NCBI GenBank assembly: GCA_904501835.1
Contig: CAJGBW010000003.1
Coordinates: 1 to 50,817, forward strand
Direction of reading: 5' to 3'
Source of the DNA: an uncultured Bacteroidales bacterium
Lineage (GTDB): Bacteria; Bacteroidota; Bacteroidia; Bacteroidales; UBA932
Length of the DNA stretch: 50,817 nt
Shown here: piece by piece, positions 41,570 through 49,422 of the stretch
How positions within the stretch are numbered: position 1 is the stretch's first letter
How the letters are laid out: each line of letters opens with the position of its first letter
Notes under the pieces: model-generated
Told to the model about the DNA's origin: nothing
The model's database searches: none
The model's input: the letters and a program-made list of their open reading frames with translations, nothing else
Made by a program: the position numbers and the translations under genes

Positions 41570-43849
41570 ATGAGAGATAAGCAAAATAGAAAAGGTAAGC
41601 GGAACTTGCATATTCCGGTCAGGATCATAGAGATCGTGGTACTTGTGTTTCTGCTATACCTTTTAGGTAAGGGATCATCTCGCGCTACAACGGAAGATTT
41701 GTGGTTCTGGGGTTTCATTGAGATATGTGGCGCCTCCTTTTTTCTGTCCGGATTCCTTCTTGATGTTTTCCAACGTCATGCGAGATGGCGTTTTGAAGAT
41801 AGAATGGCCTATTATAAAAATTTATTGCGCTATTGCTCTGAGGAGGAGGGGCCCCTCAAAAAGCGGATTATAGAAAATGAGCAGGGTAAAGAAATGTCGG
41901 CTTATGCCGAAAAGTGGTTGAGTAAGAACCAATCAACGCCTGAAAGCCGGGAACGGTACGAATCTGTGAAGTGGGAAGCGAAGAAATTAATGTATTCTGG
42001 CGGTGGCTCTTTCAGCGAAGATGAGCGGGATTTGGCTCCCGGTGCTCCCTATATTGTTTTTTATGAGAGTGTTTCTTCTTTGGGATTGAAAGAACGGATT
42101 GATTACGAGACGGATCACGGAGCCTATATTATAAAGGCGCATTTTAGGTATTATCAGTCGAAGTCCGCGCTTTGTCTGAAGTGGGTGAAGGGGGGTGTCT
42201 CTATCTATTTTTATAAATACTTCCTGATTATTGGCAATAAACTTGATTCTTTTTACATTCATAATTATTCGGACCTGGAGATAGATGATGTCGAAGGAAA
42301 GGTAAAAGATGGCCGTTTCTATTTGAGAATATCCCCGATCCCCCAAAGTATCTACATAGAAAATGCTGAAGCGGGAAAGAAGTTATGTGCTTTGCTTCAA
42401 ACTTTGATAGCGGCAAGAAAGAAGGAAGTTCAGGAGTCACTAGAAGAAGAAAAGAATTATCTCTCCGGCTTGTGGCAAGTGACAGGGGAGATATATGAAC
42501 TCCAGCAGCAAATGATTCAAAACGAAGGGTTTTGCGCCGCCGTAAAGAGGACCGTAAAGGGTATAGTTCAGATTAAAGACAGGAAAATCAAGAAAGTAGA
42601 AGAACGAATTCCTTTCTATTTTCTTTGCGACCTTGTTGCGTGTAATGTGGGTTTGGGACATTCATATTGTGACTATGACACAACGCAGTGGGGGGTGGCA
42701 CTGTATTATTATAGAATGTTGAATCCGAAAGCGCAGACTTATGATACATGGTATGAGAACTTGCCATATTATGAAGATATTGTGGATTTTGAAACTTCAG
42801 TTAAGGACGGCGATGTAGGTACCAAAGCCTTTCTTGTCGAAAATTGCCTGCGCGGAGTAGATACTGAATTGCACGACAAATATGTCATTTTGCTTTACCG
42901 TTTCGCGTCGTTGATTGCCAAACGGGATCATACGGTCACCGAAAAAGAGGCGGATTATATAAAATGGATTATGTCGTTCCAGTTCAAGGAAGAAGGGAAT
43001 GTCATAAGAAAGATAAACGATGGTACCTCCAAGGATGCAATGACGCTGCTTTCTAAACTGATAGGCTTGTCATCCGTCAAGGAGGAGATTGCGACCTTGT
43101 CCAATTTCGTGCGCGTTCAAAAGATGCGGGCGGAACAGGGACTGAAAGTGAGCCCCGTCAATTATCATTGTGTGTTTACCGGCAACCCCGGAACCGGAAA
43201 GACCACGGTGGCACGGATTGTCGCCGATATTTACCGGGAACTGGGCATTCTCAAGAAAGGACATCTGGTGGAGACGGACCGCTCCGGATTGGTGGCCGAG
43301 TATGTCGGCCAGACTGCGCCGAAGACCAATCGTGTCATCAACTCCGCTTTGGATGGCGTGTTATTTATCGACGAAGCATACACCTTGTCGGAAGGAGGGG
43401 CGCAGGACTACGGTCCGGAGGCGATTGCGACATTGTTGAAGAGGATGGAAGACGACAGGGACAGACTGGTCGTGATTTTGGCGGGATATACGGAGAATAT
43501 GAAACATTTCATCGACTCTAACCCGGGACTTCAGTCTCGCTTTAACCGCTATATTGAGTTTCCGGACTATTCGGCGGAAGAGTTGTGCGAGGTGTTCAAG
43601 CTCAACCTTTCGAAGTATGAGTATCGCTTGGCGCCGGATGCTGATGTCTTTTTGGAACAGTCGATGAGAGCCCTTGTGGCAGGAAAGGACGAAAATTTCG
43701 GCAATGCCCGTATAGTCAGGAATCTATTTGAGAAATCGATGGAGTGCCAGGCAAACCGGCTTGCATCCGTTCCTGACATCAATGTTTCAGTCCTTTCAGT
43801 CATTGCCAAAGAAGATTTGTCAGAAGCTTTTCAAAAAATAATCATTTAA
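41570..43849 (+). CDS. Membrane-anchored CbbX/SpoVK-like AAA+ ATPase with a TerB-like domain
   Basis: The protein is about 759 residues. Two membrane segments (about 17-33 and 45-66) are followed by a large domain I do not recognise (about 70-430), a TerB-like helical stretch (LYRFASLIAKRDHTVTEKEADYIKWIM, about 440-466) and a C-terminal AAA+ module of the CbbX/CfxQ group: Walker A GNPGTGKT at 538-545, the AEYVGQTAPKT substrate-loop region, Walker B LFIDEA with Asp601/Glu602, and SRFNRYIEF as the arginine-finger region. CbbX-type ATPases remodel proteins. An in-frame GTG at 41540 could add ten residues. Arginine codons early in the gene are mostly AGA, AGG and CGG, unlike the CGT/CGC of neighbours, which hints at separate acquisition. 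It ends four bases before paaK. Confidence 0.82.
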   Translation: MRDKQNRKGKRNLHIPVRIIEIVVLVFLLYLLGKGSSRATTEDLWFWGFIEICGASFFLSGFLLDVFQRHARWRFEDRMAYYKNLLRYCSEEEGPLKKRIIENEQGKEMSAYAEKWLSKNQSTPESRERYESVKWEAKKLMYSGGGSFSEDERDLAPGAPYIVFYESVSSLGLKERIDYETDHGAYIIKAHFRYYQSKSALCLKWVKGGVSIYFYKYFLIIGNKLDSFYIHNYSDLEIDDVEGKVKDGRFYLRISPIPQSIYIENAEAGKKLCALLQTLIAARKKEVQESLEEEKNYLSGLWQVTGEIYELQQQMIQNEGFCAAVKRTVKGIVQIKDRKIKKVEERIPFYFLCDLVACNVGLGHSYCDYDTTQWGVALYYYRMLNPKAQTYDTWYENLPYYEDIVDFETSVKDGDVGTKAFLVENCLRGVDTELHDKYVILLYRFASLIAKRDHTVTEKEADYIKWIMSFQFKEEGNVIRKINDGTSKDAMTLLSKLIGLSSVKEEIATLSNFVRVQKMRAEQGLKVSPVNYHCVFTGNPGTGKTTVARIVADIYRELGILKKGHLVETDRSGLVAEYVGQTAPKTNRVINSALDGVLFIDEAYTLSEGGAQDYGPEAIATLLKRMEDDRDRLVVILAGYTENMKHFIDSNPGLQSRFNRYIEFPDYSAEELCEVFKLNLSKYEYRLAPDADVFLEQSMRALVAGKDENFGNARIVRNLFEKSMECQANRLASVPDINVSVLSVIAKEDLSEAFQKIII

Positions 43850-43853
43850 TAGT

Positions 43854-45173
43854 ATGCCTTCTTACAGCCCTTATTTCAACCCCGAGTTCGAAACGCTTGA
43901 CAGACTTTCCATTGAAGCGTTGCAGTTGCAGCGTTTACAGGATACGGTCGGCCGATGCTATCACGGCTCTGCCTTTTATCGTCAGCGCCTCGATTCGGTC
44001 GGGGTGACCCCTGATAAAATTCAGTCTCTGGACGATTTGCGTCGTATTCCTTTTACGACCAAACAGGATTTGAGAGATACCTATCCTTTTGGAATTGCTT
44101 CCGTTCCTTTGGATCGCTGTGTGCGTTTGCACTCTTCCAGCGGAACCACCGGCAATCCGACCGTTGTGCTCCATACGCAAAATGACCTGAATGAATGGGC
44201 CAATGCCTTGGCTCGCTGTCTTTGGATGGTAGGTTGTCGTCCTGAAGATGTGTTTCAGAATACTTCCGGTTACGGAATGTTTACCGGAGGATTGGGATTT
44301 CAATATGCTGCCGAGCGTCTGGGTATGATGACGGTGCCCGCCGGTGCCGGAAATACCCTCCGTCAGTTGAAATTCTTTACCGATTTCGGTACTACCGTCG
44401 TACACGCCATTCCGTCTTATGCAGCCCGCTTGTATGAAGTGATGTGTCAGCAGGGGATTGACCCTCGTAAAGATACCCGTCTTCGCATTATGGCTATCGG
44501 TGCGGAACCCCACTCGGAAGATACGCGTGCTCGTATTGAGGATATGTTGGGCGTAAAGGCCTATAACTCCTTCGGTATGAGCGAAATGTGTGGTCCCGGA
44601 GTCGCTTTTGAGTGTCAGGAGCAAAACGGTATGCACATTTGGGAGGACTATTATATTGTGGAAATTGTAGATCCCGACACCTTGGAGCCTGTTCCCGATG
44701 GCGAGGTGGGTGAGTTGGTGCTGACGACACTCAAACGTGAGGCGATGCCTCTTCTGCGTTATCGTACCCGTGATTTGACCCGCGTTCTTCCCGGTACTTG
44801 CCCTTGCGGCCGTGTACACAAACGTCTGGATAGAATGAAAGGACGCAGCGACGATATGATTATCCTGAAAGGCGTCAATATCTTCCCGATTCAGATTGAG
44901 ACCATCTTGATGCAATACAAGGAACTTGCATCAGATTATTTGATTACCCTTGAAACCTTGGATGACAATGATGGCATGACCGTGGATGTGGAATTGTCAG
45001 AATTGACCAATGTGGATGATTACGCAGCTTTGCAGGCTTTGAGTAAAGACATTGCCCGTAGTTTGCGCGATGAAATTCTCATTACTCCGAAGATTCGTCT
45101 TTTGCCCAAGGGGGCGCTTCCCAAAAGCGAAGGAAAAGCCGTGAGAGTGAAGGACCTTAGAAAAAAATATTAG
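43854..45173 (+). CDS. paaK: Phenylacetate-CoA ligase family enzyme
   Basis: The 439-residue adenylating enzyme activates an aryl acid such as phenylacetate to its CoA thioester. Seen are the AMP-binding P-loop SSSGTTGNPTV (about 92-102), MAIGAEPHSEDTR, NSFGMSEMCGPGVAFEC, the YRTRDLTRV hinge region and the C-terminal KGRSDDMIILKGVNIFPIQIE with a catalytic Lys further on (KSEGKAVRV). A cysteine pair in TCPCGRVHKRL is typical of the family. A tandem ACT-domain gene starts three bases downstream, the common paaK-ACT pairing in anaerobic Bacteroidota. The rest of the aerobic paa pathway is not in the window, so salvage of aryl acids for aromatic amino acids is more likely. Confidence 0.92.
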   Translation: MPSYSPYFNPEFETLDRLSIEALQLQRLQDTVGRCYHGSAFYRQRLDSVGVTPDKIQSLDDLRRIPFTTKQDLRDTYPFGIASVPLDRCVRLHSSSGTTGNPTVVLHTQNDLNEWANALARCLWMVGCRPEDVFQNTSGYGMFTGGLGFQYAAERLGMMTVPAGAGNTLRQLKFFTDFGTTVVHAIPSYAARLYEVMCQQGIDPRKDTRLRIMAIGAEPHSEDTRARIEDMLGVKAYNSFGMSEMCGPGVAFECQEQNGMHIWEDYYIVEIVDPDTLEPVPDGEVGELVLTTLKREAMPLLRYRTRDLTRVLPGTCPCGRVHKRLDRMKGRSDDMIILKGVNIFPIQIETILMQYKELASDYLITLETLDDNDGMTVDVELSELTNVDDYAALQALSKDIARSLRDEILITPKIRLLPKGALPKSEGKAVRVKDLRKKY

Positions 45174-45176
45174 ACC

Positions 45177-45602
45177 ATGACAACTCGACAGATATCCGTT
45201 TTTCTTGAAAACAAATCAGGCAGTCTTGTAAAAGTATTCAAGGCGTTGAAACAAGCTCATATTCAACTGGTTACCTCCACTTTGGCTGATACCGCCGATT
45301 ATGGGGTGTGTCGTATTCTCTGCGATCGTCCCGAAGATGCTTATCAGGTGCTTACGGCGGAAGGATTTTCCGTTACCATGACCGATGTGTTTGCCGTGGT
45401 GCTGGATGATAAACCGGGCAGGGCTGCTGACGCCATTGAACTTTTTGCCAGCAACAATATCAGCATTTCCTACCTTTATTCATTCTTGTTTGAGGGAAAA
45501 GGCGTGCTGATTTTCCGCACCAATGACATCCCCAGGGCGTCCGAATTGATTCGTGAAAACGGTTATAGTTCAATCACGAATTTCTCCTCAAACCAGGAAT
45601 AG
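45177..45602 (+). CDS. Tandem ACT-domain protein
   Basis: The 141-residue protein consists of two ACT domains, a small-ligand-binding fold: the first opens TTRQISVFLENKSGSLVKV and the second at about residue 70 with VFAVVLDDKPGRAADAI. Each has the (x)G(x)L/D turn typical of amino-acid sensing. It has no catalytic domain and is therefore a sensor or accessory subunit, probably responding to an aromatic or branched amino acid and working with the PaaK-type ligase encoded three bases upstream. Its last 40 bp overlap the convergent rsmG coding region. Confidence 0.88.
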   Translation: MTTRQISVFLENKSGSLVKVFKALKQAHIQLVTSTLADTADYGVCRILCDRPEDAYQVLTAEGFSVTMTDVFAVVLDDKPGRAADAIELFASNNISISYLYSFLFEGKGVLIFRTNDIPRASELIRENGYSSITNFSSNQE

Positions 45603-46225
45603 TCATCCTCGCAGCCCAAGAACTGCTCTTGTTTGAGGCATTGCGTTAATTTCCAAGATTTTACACTGCCTTTGGGTAGTTTGTAACGAGCCATAGCGGC
45701 GGCGATTTCAGGATTGATGTCGCCGCCTTTTAGAAAGAGTATTCCCTCTTTATAACGCCCTTTTACCCAGGGGAGAAAATCACTTAGCGAAGCGACAGCG
45801 CGGGAAACTACCCAATCGTAGCGTTCAGGCAGGCTTTCCGCACGACAGTTTACGACTTTTACATTTTTCAATCCTATGCTTTGGGCGACATTTTCAGCCA
45901 CCAAAGTTTTTTTACGTATGGAGTCACAAAGGGTGAATGTACTGTCAGGGTAGAGGATGGCAAGCGGAATGCCCGGGAACCCGCCTCCTGTTCCGACATC
46001 CAAGATATTTTTTCCTTTCAGACGCGCTCCGGCGTAGGCGGCAATGCCCACACTGTGCAGGAGGTGATGCGCAAAAATGCCATCCATATCCTTGCGGGAT
46101 ATGACATTGATTTTCTCATTCCACTCCCTATAGGCCTTTTCAGCTTCAATAAATTGCGAAATTTGTTCGGGGGTAATGCCGGGGAATAATTCTGTTATGA
46201 GGGTTTCAAATTGATTTGCGTTCAT
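45563..46225 (-). CDS. rsmG: 16S rRNA (guanine-N7) methyltransferase RsmG
   Basis: RsmG (GidB) methylates N7 of G527 (E. coli numbering) in 16S rRNA using S-adenosylmethionine. The 220-residue protein has the SAM-binding DVGTGGGFPGIPLA at 76-89, CDSIRKKTLVAENVA for the adjacent acidic loop, and a conserved VSRAVASL. Loss of this enzyme gives low-level streptomycin resistance in other bacteria. It starts two bases after the sigma factor stop and its 3' end overlaps the ACT gene. Confidence 0.95.
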   Translation of the reverse strand: MNANQFETLITELFPGITPEQISQFIEAEKAYREWNEKINVISRKDMDGIFAHHLLHSVGIAAYAGARLKGKNILDVGTGGGFPGIPLAILYPDSTFTLCDSIRKKTLVAENVAQSIGLKNVKVVNCRAESLPERYDWVVSRAVASLSDFLPWVKGRYKEGILFLKGGDINPEIAAAMARYKLPKGSVKSWKLTQCLKQEQFLGCEDDYSWFEEKFVIEL

Positions 46226-46226
46226 C

Positions 46227-46805
46227 TTAGTCTAATTCGTCTGAAATTTCCATCAATGATTTTAATTTGAGCGTGGCTCTTCTGTATTTGGTGCGTGCCG
46301 TTGTTGAAGGCATCCCCAATTGAAGGGCAATGTCTTTGAATTGCTGTCCTTCTTCTCGCATGGCAATGATGCGTTGCTCCAAAGGGCTGAGTTTGGAAAG
46401 GTTGATTTGTTTTCTTTCTTCCATTTCCTTTTCCAAAATGACCTCCATCGGGTTTTTGCAGTCGGTGTCGATGATTTCCACGGCAAATTCTTCCTCTTCT
46501 GCATCGGGGCTGGGCAAGGAGACGGAAGCGTTGGGCTTTTTCTTGTTAGCGTCGGCGTGGTCAATCGCCGTGTTGTACGCAATGGTGTATAACCAAGTGG
46601 TGAATGCGCCCTTTTGCGGGTCGTAACTATGGAATTTGGAAAAAGCCTTGGTCATGGTGTCCGAGCAGATATCGCGGGTTTCCTCGTCATCAAAATTGGG
46701 GAAATTGCGCGCAATATACAGCAGACAACCTTGGTATATGTTGTTGTAGAGCCGTAGAAATTCGCTCAAAGTGATTTCCTGCTGATTCTTTTTTTTCTTT
46801 GCCAT
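46227..46805 (-). CDS. RNA polymerase sigma factor of the sigma-70/ECF type
   Basis: The 192-residue protein has sigma region 2 (NNIYQGCLLYIARNF through DICSDTMTKAFSKFHSYDP and FTTWLYTIAYNTAIDHAD) and region 4 helix-turn-helix (LSPLEQRIIAMREEGQQFKDIALQLGMPSTTARTKYRRA), with no region 1.1 or 3 domain. An acidic linker (PDAEEEEFAVEIIDTD) joins them. It starts at ATG one base after the polA stop; an in-frame TTG 15 nt upstream lies inside polA. No anti-sigma gene is adjacent, unlike many ECF loci. It probably directs a small regulon, but the trigger is unknown. Confidence 0.9.
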   Translation of the reverse strand: MAKKKKNQQEITLSEFLRLYNNIYQGCLLYIARNFPNFDDEETRDICSDTMTKAFSKFHSYDPQKGAFTTWLYTIAYNTAIDHADANKKKPNASVSLPSPDAEEEEFAVEIIDTDCKNPMEVILEKEMEERKQINLSKLSPLEQRIIAMREEGQQFKDIALQLGMPSTTARTKYRRATLKLKSLMEISDELD

Positions 46806-46806
46806 A

Positions 46807-49422
46807 CTAATGTGCTTCAAACCAATTTTTTCCTTCGCTACATTCTACGACGAGGGGCACGGAGAGTTGAACAATGTTCTCCATGGCTTCTTTGATACAT
46901 TTTTTGAGTTCAACCACTTCTTCCGGGTAGGCATCAAACAAAAGTTCGTCGTGAATCTGGAGTATCATTTTGCTGCGGAATCCCTTCTCTTTCAGCATGT
47001 TGCTTACTTTTACCATCGCCATTTTGATGATGTCGGCACTGGAGCCTTGTATGGGGGCGTTGATGGCATTCCTCTCTGCAAAATTTCTGATGTTGGCGTT
47101 GTGTGAACGCAAATCCGGCAAATAGCGTTTTCTGCCGAAAATTGTCTCGACATATCCGTTTTCGTGTGCCTCTTTTTTCACTCTGTCCATATAGGCAGCA
47201 ATGGAAGGGAAACTGGCGAAATAGTCATCTATGATTTGCTGCGCCTGGCTTCGGTCTATTTTAAGGCGTTGGGCCAGACCGAATGACGAAATGCCATACA
47301 TGATGCCGAAATTCGCGGTCTTGGCGATGCGACGTTGCTGGGCGCTGACCTCCTGAATATCCACTCCGAAAATTTTGGCGGCCGTTGCGCTGTGGACGTC
47401 TTCGTTTTTCAGGAAAGCCTCGCAAAGATGCTCATCTCCACACAGATGCGCCATGATACGCAACTCGATTTGTGAGTAATCCGCCGAGATGATAAGTCCG
47501 TCTTCTCGGTCGGAAATAAAGGCTTTTCGTATGTTTTGTCCTCTTTCTGTGCGTATAGGAATGTTCTGCAGATTGGGTTTGGAGGAGGACAATCGGCCGG
47601 TGGCGGTCAAGGCTTGGTTGAAAGTTGTGTGAATGCGGCCACTTTCGGGGGAAACATAATGGGGGAAGGGGTCGATGTAGGTGGACAGCAATTTTTTAAC
47701 AGCCCTATATTCCAAAATCTCCACAATGGACGGATGTTTGTCAGCCAGAGCCGAAAGGGTCTCTTCGTCGGTGGGATAATTGTTTCTTCCTTTGGCTTTC
47801 GCTTTCGGGTTGATTTTGAGTTTTTCATAGAGAACGATGGCAACCTGTTTGGGAGAAGAGCAATTCAAATCCGGCTCTCCTGTCAGTTCCCGTATGAGGC
47901 TTTCTTTTTCTTCCACCTCTTTGCGTAGCTGATTGGCAAATTCTTTCAAGGAATCCAAATCGACTTTGACGCCTGTTTGTTCCATTTCTGCCAGGACGCG
48001 GATAAGAGGCTCTTCAATCTGCGTGTAGAGCGTCAGCACCTCTTTCTTTTCCAATTCTCTCAGCAGCTGCTTGTGAAGCAATAGAGTAATCGCCGTGTAA
48101 TAGGCCTCGTGGTCCGTATCCTCGCTTTCTTCTTCCATCGCAAAGAGATCGCCGGTCTGCGCTGTAAATTTGTCTTGCAAATCAATATGCAGAAATTCCA
48201 GGGCTTGACTTTCCAAACTGTGGCTTCTTTCCGGATTCAACAGATAGTGCATCAGCTCCAAGTCGTAGCACTTACCTTCCCAAGCTATCTTTTTTCGCCA
48301 CAAGGCTTTCAAATCAAAGCCGATTTTGACGATATGCTTGTCTAACAGCAGAGGTGCGAATACTTGAGCCGGAGCGTTGGCGCAGATTGTCTGTCCGTTT
48401 TTGCGGGTAGCGACGCAAAGTTTATCGTCATTCCCAACCCTCAGCGCCATGAGTCCCTCTGCCTGTGCGGCGCGTATCACTTCTTCCGCTTTGACATTGA
48501 TATAGGAGTCGTCCCATTTTGTTTCACTGCAAGATGCAGGAGATGTCGTTACGTGGCAAATATGTTTTTTGAGTGAGCTAAACTCGTAAAAATCAAATAG
48601 TTCTACAACCTTTGCGTCGTAATCTTCACGGACTTCCATCTCTTCAAAAGAGAATTCTACGGGCACGTCCGTCTTGATGGTAACCAATTCGTGACTGAGT
48701 TTGATATGGTCTTGTGCCTGCAAAAACATATCTTTTTGGCGGGGCGTGAGTTGCTCAAGATGTTGGTAGATATTCTCTACCGTGCCGAATTGTTTGAGCA
48801 GTTTGGCTGCACCCACTTCGCCTACGCCCTTTACGCCGGGCACATTGTCAGAAGAATCGCCGCAGAGAGTCAAAATTTCAATGACTTGCTGGGGATAATC
48901 AATGCCATATTTTTCACAGACTTCCGCGACGCCCAATATCTCGTCATCGCCCCCTTTCTTACCGGGTTTGTACTGGAAGATATGTTCGCTGATAAGCTGT
49001 CCGTAATCTTTGTCAGGGGTAACCATATAGACGGTAAATCCCTCTTTTTCAGCCCTTTTTGCAATGGTTCCCGCGACGTCATCTGCCTCATAGCCTATTT
49101 TCATAATGACGGGGATACGAAGGGCTTTGCAGATTTCGCATAGTGGCTCCAATGCTTCGATGACTAAGCTGGGCGTCTCTTTTCTGTTCGCCTTGTATTC
49201 GGGGTAAAGGTCATTGCGGAACGTGTGTCCCGAAGGGTCAAAACAGACCGCAATATGGCTGGGGTTTTGTTTGTGAAGAATCTCAAACAGATATTTGGTG
49301 AAGCCATAAAGAATCGAGGTGTCGATTCCTTTGCTGTTAATCATGGGACGGGATTGCAACGCATAATACATTTTGAATATAACTGCGTGGCCGTCAATGA
49401 TATATAGTCTTTTTTCGTTCAT
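46807..49422 (-). CDS. polA: DNA polymerase I, proofreading domain apparently inactive
   Basis: The 871-residue PolA has an N-terminal 5'-3' exonuclease (DGHAVIFKMYY, YEADDVAGTIAKRA at about 111-124, GDSSDNVPG at 188-196) and a complete polymerase domain (SADYSQIELR, the O-helix RRIAKTANFGIMYG, QIHDELLFD). The middle 3'-5' exonuclease fold (about 305-455) has lost its metal ligands: Exo I reads MALRVGND instead of a DxE, Exo II KIGFDLKALW lacks the NxxxD aspartate, and Exo III AYYTAIT lacks the YxxxD aspartate. Proofreading is therefore unlikely. The ATG overlaps the uvrA stop (ATGA), placing it in an uvrA-polA-sigma-rsmG operon. Confidence 0.96.
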   Translation of the reverse strand: MNEKRLYIIDGHAVIFKMYYALQSRPMINSKGIDTSILYGFTKYLFEILHKQNPSHIAVCFDPSGHTFRNDLYPEYKANRKETPSLVIEALEPLCEICKALRIPVIMKIGYEADDVAGTIAKRAEKEGFTVYMVTPDKDYGQLISEHIFQYKPGKKGGDDEILGVAEVCEKYGIDYPQQVIEILTLCGDSSDNVPGVKGVGEVGAAKLLKQFGTVENIYQHLEQLTPRQKDMFLQAQDHIKLSHELVTIKTDVPVEFSFEEMEVREDYDAKVVELFDFYEFSSLKKHICHVTTSPASCSETKWDDSYINVKAEEVIRAAQAEGLMALRVGNDDKLCVATRKNGQTICANAPAQVFAPLLLDKHIVKIGFDLKALWRKKIAWEGKCYDLELMHYLLNPERSHSLESQALEFLHIDLQDKFTAQTGDLFAMEEESEDTDHEAYYTAITLLLHKQLLRELEKKEVLTLYTQIEEPLIRVLAEMEQTGVKVDLDSLKEFANQLRKEVEEKESLIRELTGEPDLNCSSPKQVAIVLYEKLKINPKAKAKGRNNYPTDEETLSALADKHPSIVEILEYRAVKKLLSTYIDPFPHYVSPESGRIHTTFNQALTATGRLSSSKPNLQNIPIRTERGQNIRKAFISDREDGLIISADYSQIELRIMAHLCGDEHLCEAFLKNEDVHSATAAKIFGVDIQEVSAQQRRIAKTANFGIMYGISSFGLAQRLKIDRSQAQQIIDDYFASFPSIAAYMDRVKKEAHENGYVETIFGRKRYLPDLRSHNANIRNFAERNAINAPIQGSSADIIKMAMVKVSNMLKEKGFRSKMILQIHDELLFDAYPEEVVELKKCIKEAMENIVQLSVPLVVECSEGKNWFEAH

